From Terriglobia bacterium (lineage in GTDB: Bacteria; Acidobacteriota; Terriglobia; UBA7540), in assembly GCA_020072905.1 (NCBI GenBank), contig JAIQGB010000081.1, forward strand, positions 1 through 12,707: a DNA stretch of 12,707 nt. The letters are read 5' to 3'. The notes under the pieces are model-generated. The model saw nothing but the letters and a program-made list of their open reading frames with translations. It ran no database searches and was not told the origin of the DNA. A program made the translations under genes and the position numbers. This document shows, piece after piece, positions 1 to 6,657 of this stretch; the first letter of the stretch is position 1, and each line of letters opens with the position of its first letter.

Positions 1-1
1 T

Positions 2-484
2 GAACTTCTGGATTTTGCCGCCGCGCGTGGCGTCGTGCTGGCAATCGAAAACCATTACAAGGACAACTACTGGCAGCATCCCGAGTTCGCGCAGAAAAGC
101 GACATCTTCCTCGAAATCGTGAACCGCATCGATTCCCCCTGGTTCGGCGTGCAGTTCGATCCTTCGAACACGATTCTGGCGGGCGAAGATCCTATCGCGC
201 TGCTCGAATGCGTCAAGCGCCGCGTGGTGACGATGCACGCGAGCGACCGCTTCCTGCTGCCGGGTCACACCGTCGAGGAGTTGCGGCGTGTTGAGGATTC
301 GGTCGGCTACGCGTCCATCCTCTCTCACGGCGTGGTGGGAAAAGGCTTGAACGATTATCCGCGCATCTTGGCGATTCTGCGCGAAGTGGAATACGAGGGA
401 TGGATCTCGATTGAGGATGGTCTGAACGGCATCGGAGAAATCCGCGCCTCGGCAGAGTTCCTACGCGGCATGATGCGGGACTGA
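2..484 (+). CDS. Sugar phosphate isomerase/epimerase, 3' part (TIM barrel, AP-endonuclease-2 family)
   Basis: The frame is open from the left edge, so this is the last 160 residues of a protein whose family is usually about 270-300 residues long; the N-terminal strands lie outside the window. Four metal-ligand motifs typical of the xylose-isomerase-like TIM barrel are visible: the Glu in LAIENH, the Asp in VQFDPSN, the His in VTMHASDR and the Glu in WISIEDG near the end. Such enzymes isomerise or epimerise sugars or inositols in the cytoplasm with a divalent metal; the substrate cannot be told from the sequence. The ATG-like methionine inside the frame (near position 35) is not the start, because similarity continues upstream of it. 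The stop lies 12 bases from the stop of the convergent gene at 497-886. An aldo/keto reductase follows on the same strand, which would suit a sugar or polyol breakdown locus, but that is inference. Confidence 0.88.
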   Translation, partial: ELLDFAAARGVVLAIENHYKDNYWQHPEFAQKSDIFLEIVNRIDSPWFGVQFDPSNTILAGEDPIALLECVKRRVVTMHASDRFLLPGHTVEELRRVEDSVGYASILSHGVVGKGLNDYPRILAILREVEYEGWISIEDGLNGIGEIRASAEFLRGMMRD

Positions 485-496
485 GGGGCCGTCCGT

Positions 497-886
497 TCAG
501 GAGGTCAGGGCGCCGACGGCGGTGAGGTAAGCCTCTACCATGCGCGTGAAGCCGCGGACCTTGGGGGGCAGTTCGTGGACGGCGTAGACCGCGCACTGCT
601 TGATTTCCTCCAGGGCTTGGAGCTGCACGCCGATGGCGTTGAGAGCTGCTTCGAGCGGGTACTCCACTCCGACCAAAGCCGTGGGATTGTAGCTCACCGC
701 GCCTTTCAGCTCGCGCTCGATTTTGCCGGCGGTGATGAGGAGCCCGCGCTGTTTTTGCAGGAAGGCTTCCCAGGCAGAACCGAATTCCGGGAAGCCTTCG
801 AGGGCGTGTTTCTTTCCCTGCCACTCCAGTTCGCAGCCCAGCCACTCGAGGTCCTGCGCGAGTTGGAGAATTCGGGGCACAGACAT
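497..886 (-). CDS. Conserved-looking hypothetical protein, 129 aa
   Basis: I do not recognise the family. The product is a soluble, mildly acidic-to-neutral 129-residue protein without signal peptide or membrane segment, apparently largely helical, with an aromatic-rich N-terminal part (LEWLGCELEWQG) and hydrophobic heptad-like stretches further on. Residue composition is balanced, unlike the Arg/Ser/Pro-rich shadow frames opposite it, which is the main reason to call it real. The start ATG has no convincing Shine-Dalgarno sequence. A TAGAAT (minus strand, 900 to 895) lies 8 bases before the ATG, which would give a very short or absent leader, but no -35 box is clear. It is divergent from the aldo/keto reductase (73-base gap) and convergent with the isomerase gene. 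A frame of 186 codons opposite it is judged a shadow. Confidence 0.6.
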   Translation of the reverse strand: MSVPRILQLAQDLEWLGCELEWQGKKHALEGFPEFGSAWEAFLQKQRGLLITAGKIERELKGAVSYNPTALVGVEYPLEAALNAIGVQLQALEEIKQCAVYAVHELPPKVRGFTRMVEAYLTAVGALTS

Positions 887-959
887 GCCAGACTATTCTA
901 TTCCAAGTTGGGGCGCAGGTCTTCCGCGATGATGCGGCCCCTTCCCCCGGAGGACAAGC

Positions 960-1931
960 ATGGAATACCGCACACTCGCTCATGCGGATCTGAAGGTTTC
1001 GCGCGTTTCCTTCGGCACCCTGACCTTCGGCGCCCAGACGGACGAAGCCACGGCTGCCCGGATGATCGACCGCTGTTTCGAAGCGGGGATCAACTTCTTC
1101 GATACGGCGAACGTCTACAACCAGGGTCGATCTGAAACCATCCTCGGCAAGGCGCTTGCCGGTCGCCGCGAGAACGTCCTCCTGGCGACGAAGGTCCGCG
1201 GCAAGATGGAGTCGGCGCCGGACGAGACCGGGCTCTCACGCGCCGCGATTCACAAGGCCATCGATTCCAGCCTCAAACGGCTGGGGACCGATTACGTTGA
1301 CCTCTACTACCTCCACCAGCCCGACTACGATGTGCCCATCGAGGAAACTCTCGCCGCCATGGACGAACTCGTGCGCGCCGGCAAAGTGCGTTATCCGGCC
1401 GTCTCCAACTATGCCGCCTGGCAGGTTACGGAGATTCATTGGATCTGCGAAAAGCGCGGGTACAAGCCGCCCCTCATCTCGCAGCCCATGTACAACCTGA
1501 TCGCGCGCGGCATCGAAGAAGAGTATCTGCCGTTCTGCCAGCGCTTCGGCGTGGCCGTGGTGCCCTACAATCCCCTCGCGGGCGGACTGCTCACCGGCAA
1601 GCACAGGCGCGAAAGCGGGCCGATCCAGGGAACGCGCTTCGATGGCAACCAAATGTACCAGGAGCGTTACTGGCACGCCGACGATTTCGCGGCGGTCGAG
1701 GAGCTGAGGGCCGTGGCCCAGGAGGCGGGCAAAACGCTTGTCGAGCTCGCCTTCCAGTGGCTGCTCAGCCAGCCGGTGGTCGATTCCATCATTCTCGGCG
1801 CTTCGCGGCTGGAACAGCTTGGGGAGAATTTGAAGGCCTGTGAAGGTGGCCCGCTCGATGCAGCCGTCCTCGCGCGCTGCGACGCGGTCTGGAGACGCCT
1901 GCGCGGCGTCACACCGAAGTACAACCGCTAG
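960..1931 (+). CDS. Aldo/keto reductase
   Basis: A 323-residue NAD(P)H-dependent aldo/keto reductase, full length for the family. It forms a cytoplasmic (beta/alpha)8 barrel that reduces aldehydes or ketones, often sugars, or runs the reverse reaction. The catalytic tetrad is visible: Asp48 in FFDTANVY, Tyr53 in the same motif, Lys78 in LLATKVRG and His119 in YYLHQPD. The GKVRYPAVSN strand and the C-terminal cofactor-binding part with ILGASRLEQL are also typical (family usually VxxIxGA). The chain ends in a family-like LRGVTPKYNR, so the C-terminus is intact. The start ATG has a strong GGAGG about 6 bases upstream (949-953). The most similar class is the Tas/YajO-like or voltage-channel-beta-subunit-like reductases; the substrate is unknown. 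Its stop codon is followed in the same frame by the HigB-like sequence. Confidence 0.93.
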   Translation: MEYRTLAHADLKVSRVSFGTLTFGAQTDEATAARMIDRCFEAGINFFDTANVYNQGRSETILGKALAGRRENVLLATKVRGKMESAPDETGLSRAAIHKAIDSSLKRLGTDYVDLYYLHQPDYDVPIEETLAAMDELVRAGKVRYPAVSNYAAWQVTEIHWICEKRGYKPPLISQPMYNLIARGIEEEYLPFCQRFGVAVVPYNPLAGGLLTGKHRRESGPIQGTRFDGNQMYQERYWHADDFAAVEELRAVAQEAGKTLVELAFQWLLSQPVVDSIILGASRLEQLGENLKACEGGPLDAAVLARCDAVWRRLRGVTPKYNR

Positions 1932-1979
1932 CGGCATGGCGAGAGTGCGGCGCGGAGGCACCGGGAACTCAGCGAGCCT

Positions 1980-2201
1980 TTGGACGTTTGGTACCGGATC
2001 GCCAAGAAAAGCAGATGGAGGAGTCTGGCAGAGGTTAGGCAAACGTTCCCCGCAGCGGACGCCGTCGAAAGGTTCACCGTGTTCAACATCAAAGGTAACG
2101 CCTATCGGTTAATTGCTGAGATTAACTATCGAACTGGAAGGGTTTTCCTGCGCGACGTGTTGACTCATGCGGAATACAGCAAGGGAGGTTGGAAGAAATG
2201 A
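1980..2201 (+). CDS. higB: HigB-family type II toxin, probably N-terminally truncated
   Basis: The 73 residues match the core of the HigB_toxin family (mRNA interferases of the RelE/HigB type): WYRIAKK near the N-terminus, then LAEVRQTFPAADAV, the hallmark FNIKGNAYRLIAEINY (residues 35-50), and the end LTHAEYSKGGWKK. The family normally starts about 25-30 residues before WYRIAKK with a MxVISRKxLREF-like segment. Here the frame upstream still reads like the family (ARRHRELSEPLD, from about 1947), but contains no ATG, GTG or TTG and meets the reductase TAG at 1929-1931. The first usable start is TTG at 1980, with no good ribosome-binding site. The gene is therefore probably a 5'-truncated or decayed toxin, or it depends on an unusual start. 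It overlaps higA by ATGA. Base composition around 2080-2160 is more AT-rich than its neighbours, consistent with transfer. Confidence 0.75.
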   Translation: MDVWYRIAKKSRWRSLAEVRQTFPAADAVERFTVFNIKGNAYRLIAEINYRTGRVFLRDVLTHAEYSKGGWKK

Positions 2202-2599
2202 GCTCCGTCCTGGCCAGCCCCGAGTACAGCACGCTCCTCAAGAAGGTTGCCCCGAAGGTCATCCGCACCGAGGAAGAGAATGCGGCATACACGGAGGTTC
2301 TTTGCGACCTCGACCGCCGCAGCAAGACGTCGACACCCGCCGAGAAGGAACTCGCCGACCTCCTGACGCTGCTCATTGAAGATTTTGAGGAGAAGCGATA
2401 TCAGTTGCCGCGCGCCAAGCCTCTGGACGCGTTACGATTCCTCATGGATCAGCACGGTCTCAAGCAGAGGCACCTCGTGGACGTGTTCGGGACACCCAGC
2501 ATTGTGTCGGAAGTCCTGAGCGGAAAGCGCGACCTGAACAAAGACCACATCAAGCGCCTGAGCGAACGCTTCCACGTCTCCCCAGAGCTGTTTTTCTAG
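2198..2599 (+). CDS. higA: HigA-type antitoxin, XRE-family helix-turn-helix regulator
   Basis: A 133-residue antitoxin partner of HigB. The N-terminal half (residues 1-70) is the helical, acidic toxin-binding part with AEKELADLLTLLIEDFEEKRY. Residues about 77-131 form the lambda-repressor-like helix-turn-helix, with FLMDQHGLKQRHLVDVFG and the recognition-helix region PSIVSEVLSGKRDLNKDHIKRL, ending in a family-like FHVSPELFF. The ATG at 2198 was chosen over an in-frame TTG at 2189 because it overlaps the higB stop (ATGA) and has a GGGAGG at 2183-2188 in good spacing. HigA proteins neutralise HigB and repress their own promoter. The antitoxin looks intact while the toxin start is damaged, so it may survive as a lone antitoxin or regulator. 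It is convergent with rplS across a 61-base gap. Confidence 0.9.
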   Translation: MSSVLASPEYSTLLKKVAPKVIRTEEENAAYTEVLCDLDRRSKTSTPAEKELADLLTLLIEDFEEKRYQLPRAKPLDALRFLMDQHGLKQRHLVDVFGTPSIVSEVLSGKRDLNKDHIKRLSERFHVSPELFF

Positions 2600-2660
2600 G
2601 GTCGATGTGTCAAGGGTGGCCCTCTGGATTGCCCTCTCGGCGTCTTGCCGCACCTTCCCG

Positions 2661-3017
2661 CTATGCTCCCTGCTCAGTGCGGACTTCCTTCAGGCGGGCG
2701 GCCTTGCCGCGCAGCTTGCGGAGGTAATAGAGCTTGGCGCGCCGCACACGTCCTGAACGGACGACTTCGATCTTGTCCAGGACGGGTGAGTGGAGGGGGA
2801 AGATGCGCTCCACACCGTGGCCGAAGGACATCTTGCGCACAGTGAACGTGGAGTGGTTAGCGGCGCGGCGCAGGCCGATGCACGTCCCCTCGAAGACCTG
2901 GATCCGCTCCTTGTCCCCTTCCTTGATCTTAACGTGCACGCGCAGCGTGTCACCGGCGCGGAACGCAGGGAGATCCTTCTTCATTTGCTGCTGTTCAATC
3001 TTATCGAGAACTTTCAT
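2661..3017 (-). CDS. rplS: 50S ribosomal protein L19
   Basis: A 118-residue L19, normal length. It sits at the 30S-50S interface of the ribosome. Recognisable parts are the N-terminal MKVLDKIEQQQMKKDLPAF, the GDTLRVHVKIKEGDKERIQVFEG strand region (residues 22-44), RRAANHSTFTVRKMSFGHGVERIFPLHSP (50-78) and the basic C-terminal RSGRVRRAKLYYLRKLRGKAAR tail. The ATG has a GGAG some 11 bases upstream. It is the last gene of the conserved ffh-rpsP-khpA-rimM-trmD-rplS operon, 84 bases after trmD. In many bacteria rnhB follows; here the strand changes and higA comes in convergently, so the operon ends with this gene. I saw no clear intrinsic terminator in the 61 bases downstream. Confidence 0.97.
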   Translation of the reverse strand: MKVLDKIEQQQMKKDLPAFRAGDTLRVHVKIKEGDKERIQVFEGTCIGLRRAANHSTFTVRKMSFGHGVERIFPLHSPVLDKIEVVRSGRVRRAKLYYLRKLRGKAARLKEVRTEQGA

Positions 3018-3101
3018 GGCACATTTGCTCCAAAATGCGAATTGGGCGCCGGCTGCATTTCACGAATCGCCTTTTTCGGCACGCTCTTCAGAATTGCAGC
3101 T

Positions 3102-3905
3102 TCAGTCGCGCCTTCCGGCAAGCTCCAATGCCGCCTGACGGATTTCCTCCAACAACTTGCCGTCTTCTTGGCCGAGCGGAAGGCTCGCAAGCAGATCCGG
3201 CCGCCGGCGCCAGGTCTTCTCCAGCGCCCTGCGGCGCCGCCAGCGGCGAATCTCCTCGTGATCCCCGGAGAGCAGAACTTCCGGGACTTTCCAGCCGCGA
3301 AATTCCGCCGGCCGCGTATAGTGCGGGCAGTCGAGAATCCCCCCCGCACCGCCGGAGGCGCTTCCTGCTGCGACGCTTCCAGCGCCAGCGAAGGAATCCT
3401 GCTCGCGGGACTCTTCGTTGCCGAGCACGCCGGGTAGGAGGCGCGTCACGGCTTCCATCACTACGGCCGCTGCCAGTTCCCCGCCCGTCAGGACGTAATC
3501 GCCGATGGAAAGCTCCTCGGTTGCCAAATGCTGGGCAACGCGCTCGTCCACGCCTTCATAGCGCCCGCAGAGGAGAACAACTCTCTCCTTCCGCGCAAAC
3601 TCCTCGGCCACGGACTGAGTCAGCAGCCGGCCCTGCGGGCTGAGCAGGACGACGGGGGAATCCGCGCCGCCCGGTTCGGGCTTGAGCGCTTCCACGGCGC
3701 GGAAGAGCGGTTCCGGCTTGAACACCATTCCCGGCCCGCCGCCGAAGGGCCGATCGTCCACGGTGCGGTGGCGATCGTCCGTGAAGTCGCGAAGATCGTG
3801 CAGGCGAAATTTCGCCTGACCGCCCGCCCGCGCGCGCTGGAGCACCCCATACTCGAGGATGCTCGAAAAGAAATCCGGGAAGATCGTAACGACATCAAAG
3901 ATCAT
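3102..3905 (-). CDS. trmD: tRNA (guanine-N1)-methyltransferase TrmD
   Basis: A 267-residue SPOUT-class enzyme that makes m1G37 in tRNAs with S-adenosylmethionine, preventing +1 frameshifting. The N-terminal MIFDVVTIFPDFF, the DDRPFGGGPGMV loop (residues 50-61), and the trefoil-knot SAM site LLCGRYEGVDERV (111-123) with SIGDYVLTGGE (133-143) are all present. The catalytic Asp of the EESxxxDSF motif is Asp170. Between that motif and LDCPHYTRP (190-198) there is an insert of roughly 16 residues rich in Ala, Gly and Ser (about 173-189) that is absent from Escherichia coli TrmD. This linker becomes ordered over the substrates in known structures, so the longer version may matter or may be neutral. 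It starts 42 bases after rimM. Confidence 0.96.
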   Translation of the reverse strand: MIFDVVTIFPDFFSSILEYGVLQRARAGGQAKFRLHDLRDFTDDRHRTVDDRPFGGGPGMVFKPEPLFRAVEALKPEPGGADSPVVLLSPQGRLLTQSVAEEFARKERVVLLCGRYEGVDERVAQHLATEELSIGDYVLTGGELAAAVVMEAVTRLLPGVLGNEESREQDSFAGAGSVAAGSASGGAGGILDCPHYTRPAEFRGWKVPEVLLSGDHEEIRRWRRRRALEKTWRRRPDLLASLPLGQEDGKLLEEIRQAALELAGRRD

Positions 3906-3947
3906 GGCCTCGGGATCCGGGATTCGGATTTTGGGGTTCCGGCAGCG

Positions 3948-4457
3948 CTACTCGTTCAGCTCCAGCAAATCCTCCGGAGGGTCAATCAGAATCGTCTTTG
4001 CTTCCAGATCGATCCGCTTGCAGATATCTTGTGCGAGCGGGATGAGTACTTCCCCGCGTGGCGTCGCGATGCGCAGCAAGTCCACTCCACCTGTCGGCTC
4101 GACGCGGGTCACGGTTCCGATTTCGTGTGCCGCGCCGTTGCGCTCCAGCACCGCCCGACAGCCTTCCAGTTCCCAGAGGTAGTATTGATGCGCCCCAAGC
4201 AGCATTCTCTCGCCTCGCGGGATCAGGACATGCTGGCCGCGCAGGGTTTCTGCCTGGGCGATGGAGTCGACGCCGGCGAATTTCAAAACCACTCGGCCCT
4301 TGTGGAGCCAGGCATTTTCCACGCGGACGGCTTCCGGCGGGCCGTCCGGCTGTTCCAGGAACGCGCCGCGCAAGCGGCGAAAACGCTCGGGAAAATCCGT
4401 GAGGATTTCCGCCGTCACCTCTCCTCGGCGCCCCTGCGGCCGCACGATGCGCGCCAC
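3948..4457 (-). CDS. rimM: Ribosome maturation factor RimM
   Basis: A 169-residue protein (from the GTG) that assists 30S maturation by binding S19 and pre-16S rRNA. The N-terminal RimM domain begins ARIVRPQGRRGEV and continues with LTDFPERFRRL; the C-terminal PRC-barrel domain covers about residues 92-166, with YYLWELEG at its start and GEVLIPLAQDICKRIDLEAK. The start is uncertain. The GTG at 4457 falls inside the conserved FLAVARIVRP strand, so a few family residues lie upstream of it. The frame stays open through that upstream stretch to the khpA gene with no ATG, GTG or TTG, only CTG codons (for instance 4463 and 4493). There is no clear Shine-Dalgarno before the GTG. It lies between khpA (87 bases) and trmD (42 bases). 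Confidence 0.92.
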   Translation of the reverse strand: MARIVRPQGRRGEVTAEILTDFPERFRRLRGAFLEQPDGPPEAVRVENAWLHKGRVVLKFAGVDSIAQAETLRGQHVLIPRGERMLLGAHQYYLWELEGCRAVLERNGAAHEIGTVTRVEPTGGVDLLRIATPRGEVLIPLAQDICKRIDLEAKTILIDPPEDLLELNE

Positions 4458-4543
4458 GGCCAGGAATTCCGCGTTCTGCGGCGAGGCTTCCAGCTCTTGG
4501 GCTTTCTCGCCGCCTGGCGGGTGTGCGGATTCGCGGGATGTTC

Positions 4544-4774
4544 CTATTCCAGGATCTCCAGCGTGAAGCGTTTCTTCAGCTTCATGCCCGCGGCGCCCAG
4601 GATCGTGCGAATGGACCGCGCGGTTCGTCCCTGCTTGCCGATCACCTTCCCGAGGTCCGAAGGGTGAACGCGCAGTTCCAGCACGGTGACCTGTTCACCC
4701 TCCACGGGCCGGACTTGAACCTGATCAGGATTGTCCACAAGCGCCTTGGCGATGGCTTCGATGAGCTCCTTCAT
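4544..4774 (-). CDS. khpA: KH-domain RNA-binding protein KhpA (YlqC family)
   Basis: A 76-residue single KH-domain protein, usual length for KhpA. It binds RNA, in Gram-positives together with KhpB, and is coded next to rpsP in many phyla. The start MKELIEAIAKALVDNPDQV is the family N-terminus. The RNA-contacting GxxG loop is GKQG (residues 46-49) inside LGKVIGKQGRTARSIRTIL. The ATG at 4774 was preferred over a longer frame beginning at 4813 because an AGGGGAGG lies 5 bases upstream and the extra 13 residues are not family-like. It stands between rpsP (113-base gap) and rimM. Role in this organism is inferred from family and position only. Confidence 0.93.
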   Translation of the reverse strand: MKELIEAIAKALVDNPDQVQVRPVEGEQVTVLELRVHPSDLGKVIGKQGRTARSIRTILGAAGMKLKKRFTLEILE

Positions 4775-4887
4775 CTGGCCCTCCCCTTCAACCGAGTCGT
4801 CCGGAATCACCACAAGGAAAAAGTGCGCCCATGATCATCAACGATGGGAAACTCGGTCCCGCCTCCCGGCCGGACGGCGAGCTCGCC

Positions 4888-5136
4888 TCAACTTTTCGCT
4901 TCCACCGGCTTCGTCTTGAGAAAGCTGCGGACCGTCTCGGAAGGCTGGGCGCCGCGCCCGATCCAGTAGTCCACCCGCTCGCGCTTCAGCACGAGCTCGG
5001 GCGGGTTCCGACGGGCGTTGTAGTGGCCCAAGATCTCCACAAAGCGGCCGTCCCGAGCCATCGTGCTCTCGATGACGACGATCCGGTAAGAACTCTGCTT
5101 TCTGGCCCCCGTGCGAGCCAAACGTATTTTCAGCAA
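4888..5136 (-). CDS. rpsP: 30S ribosomal protein S16
   Basis: An 82-residue S16, a 30S assembly protein that binds 16S rRNA. Family sequence is clear throughout: LKIRLARTGARKQSSYRIVVIESTMARDGRFVEILGHYNARRNPPELVLKRERVDYWIGRGAQPSETVRSFL can be read in order, with the characteristic GRFVEILGHYNP-like motif here as GRFVEILGHYNAR. The start is a TTG: it is placed by the family N-terminus (M-L-K-I-R-L) and by a GAGGGGG 5-6 bases upstream; no in-frame ATG is available. The gene follows ffh by 86 bases; that gap holds two hairpins described separately. Confidence 0.97.
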   Translation of the reverse strand: MLKIRLARTGARKQSSYRIVVIESTMARDGRFVEILGHYNARRNPPELVLKRERVDYWIGRGAQPSETVRSFLKTKPVEAKS

Positions 5137-5160
5137 TCCAACCCCCTCATATTCGATGTC

Positions 5161-5183
5161 GAGACGGCCCTGCAGGTCGTCTC
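5161..5183 (-). other. Hairpin 1 in the ffh-rpsP gap
   Basis: The arms GAGACG (5161-5166) and CGTCTC (5178-5183) pair perfectly; the next three inner positions also pair, one as G-U, leaving a five-base loop. It lies in the transcribed spacer between ffh and rpsP. There is no T-tract behind it, so it is not a standard intrinsic terminator. It may be an RNA processing or stability element; function unknown. Confidence 0.5.
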
Positions 5184-5189
5184 AGGAAA

Positions 5190-5212
5190 GAGACGCTCCA
5201 CCGGAGCGTCTC
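5190..5212 (-). other. Hairpin 2 in the ffh-rpsP gap
   Basis: A perfect 10-bp inverted repeat (5190-5199 with 5203-5212) around a three-base loop, six bases from hairpin 1. It shares the same GAGACG/CGTCTC ends, so the two could also pair with each other in alternative folds. It lies just after the ffh stop codon in transcription direction. A U-tract is missing. Possible uses are partial termination, 3'-end protection of the ffh part, or a small dispersed palindromic repeat. Confidence 0.6.
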
Positions 5213-5222
5213 CACAAAGTGC

Positions 5223-6575
5223 CTACGCGGGGCTCCCCGGGCCGACCGGTATTTTCAAACCGGCCATCTGCCGCCCGAACAAGCCCTTGCCCAGCGTCTT
5301 CATCACCTTCTTCGTCTGCACGAACTGCTTCAAAACCTGATTCACCAGTTGCACGCTCGTTCCGCTGCCGCGGGCGATGCGCTTGCGCCGCTTGCCGTTG
5401 ATCAGCTCGTGGTTGTTGCGCTCGCGCCGGGTCATGGAATCGATGATGGCCTCGATGTGGACCAGTTCCTTCTCGTCCACGCGCACCTTGCCGACATCCT
5501 TGAAGATGCCGACCTTGGGCAGCATCCCCATCATCTGGTCCACGGGCCCCAACTTGCGCATCTGGCGGAGCTGGTCGCGGAAATCCTCGAGCGAGAACGT
5601 GTCGGTGACGATCTTGCGCTGGACTTCCAGCGCCTTCTGTTTGTCGATGGTCTGCTCGGCCTTCTCGATGAGCGAGAGCATGTCGCCCATGCCCAGGATG
5701 CGGGAGACGATGCGGTCGGGGTAGAACACATCCAGGGCGTCGTACTTTTCACCCAAGCCGATGAACTTGATGGGCTGGCCGGTGACATGATGGATCGAGA
5801 GCGCCGCGCCGCCGCGGGCATCGCCGTCGAGCTTCGTGAGGATGACGCCCGTCGTCCCCAGCCGCTCGTGGAACTCCAGCGCGCTGCGCACGGCATCCTG
5901 GCCGATCATGGCGTCGGCGACCAGCAGGACTTCGCTGGGCCGCAGGCGGGTGCGCAGGTCGCTCACTTCCTGCATCATTTCCTCGTCGATGTGCAGGCGC
6001 CCAGCGGTATCGACGATCAGCACGTCGTGGCCGCGGTCGGCGGCATCCTTGCGCGCCGCGTTGGCGAGCTCGATGGGCGACGAGATGCCTTCCCCCGCGA
6101 AACACGGCACGTCGATGGCCTTGGCGATGATGGCCAATTGCTCGCGCGCCGCGGGACGATAAACGTCCGTGGAGACCAGGAGTGGGCGTTTTTTCCTTGC
6201 AGCGAGCCAGCGGGCGAGTTTCCCGGCCGTCGTCGTTTTGCCGGAGCCCTGCAGGCCGACGATCAGGAAAACCGTCGGATACTCTTTCGAAAACGTCAGC
6301 AGCGCGGCTTCGCGCCCCAGGATTTCAACCAGCTCGTCGCGGACGATGCGGACGACTTCCTGGACCGGCGTGAAGCTCGCCTGGACTTCTTCGCCCAGCG
6401 CCCGCACACGCACCCGCTCGAGCAACACTTTGACGACCTTGACGTTGACATCGGCTTCGAGCAGCGCCAGTCGCACGTCGCGCAAGGTCTCGTCCACCAG
6501 GGCTTCGTTCAGAGCTCCCTGGCCGCGCAGCGTCTTGAAGACGCGCTGAAACTTGTCCTGTAAGGCCTCAAACAT
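5223..6575 (-). CDS. ffh: Signal recognition particle protein Ffh (SRP54 GTPase)
   Basis: A 450-residue SRP GTPase that binds signal sequences of nascent membrane proteins and delivers ribosomes to FtsY at the inner membrane. Domains in order: helical N domain (about 1-88), G domain with P-loop GLQGSGKTT (107-115), STDVYRPAAREQL (135-147), DTAGR (189-193) and TKLD (247-250), then the Met-rich M domain (from about 305), with MRKLGPVDQMMGMLP and the SRP-RNA-binding segment KRRKRIARGSG (395-405). The C-terminal tail is short and ends GPGSPA. ATG start with only a weak GGA-type ribosome site. It is the first gene of the minus-strand translation operon; a candidate promoter lies upstream at 6658-6686. 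No 4.5S RNA gene was seen nearby. Confidence 0.97.
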   Translation of the reverse strand: MFEALQDKFQRVFKTLRGQGALNEALVDETLRDVRLALLEADVNVKVVKVLLERVRVRALGEEVQASFTPVQEVVRIVRDELVEILGREAALLTFSKEYPTVFLIVGLQGSGKTTTAGKLARWLAARKKRPLLVSTDVYRPAAREQLAIIAKAIDVPCFAGEGISSPIELANAARKDAADRGHDVLIVDTAGRLHIDEEMMQEVSDLRTRLRPSEVLLVADAMIGQDAVRSALEFHERLGTTGVILTKLDGDARGGAALSIHHVTGQPIKFIGLGEKYDALDVFYPDRIVSRILGMGDMLSLIEKAEQTIDKQKALEVQRKIVTDTFSLEDFRDQLRQMRKLGPVDQMMGMLPKVGIFKDVGKVRVDEKELVHIEAIIDSMTRRERNNHELINGKRRKRIARGSGTSVQLVNQVLKQFVQTKKVMKTLGKGLFGRQMAGLKIPVGPGSPA

Positions 6576-6657
6576 GTCAATTCGTCCGCAATAGACAGTC
6601 TCTTCCCCAGGCTGCCCAATCGGCCTGATCCCGCCCGGCCAGACTGATGGAGAATTT

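Noticed and set aside
213..983. 256-codon minus-strand frame across the isomerase end
   Set aside because: Very Arg/Pro/Ser-rich and opposite conserved coding sequence.
575..1135. 186-codon plus-strand frame opposite the hypothetical gene and into the reductase start
   Set aside because: Overlaps the reductase start with its strong ribosome site; composition turns Arg/Pro-rich like a shadow.
2600..2660. Terminator between higA and rplS
   Set aside because: Only four-pair stems (for example CGGC/GCCG near 2639-2650) and no T-run on either strand.
3040..3080. Possible imperfect stem (GCGAATT with AATCGC) in the trmD-rplS spacer as an L19 leader element
   Set aside because: Only about six pairs with a bulge; too weak to report as a feature.
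3014..3349. Minus-strand frame between rplS and trmD
   Set aside because: Mostly an out-of-frame reading of trmD; no own start signal.
3528..4667. 379-codon plus-strand frame opposite trmD, rimM and part of khpA
   Set aside because: Crosses three certain genes on the other strand and has no recognisable domain.
5349..6563. 404-codon plus-strand frame opposite ffh
   Set aside because: Shadow of the ffh codon pattern in GC-rich DNA; Ffh is certain on the other strand.
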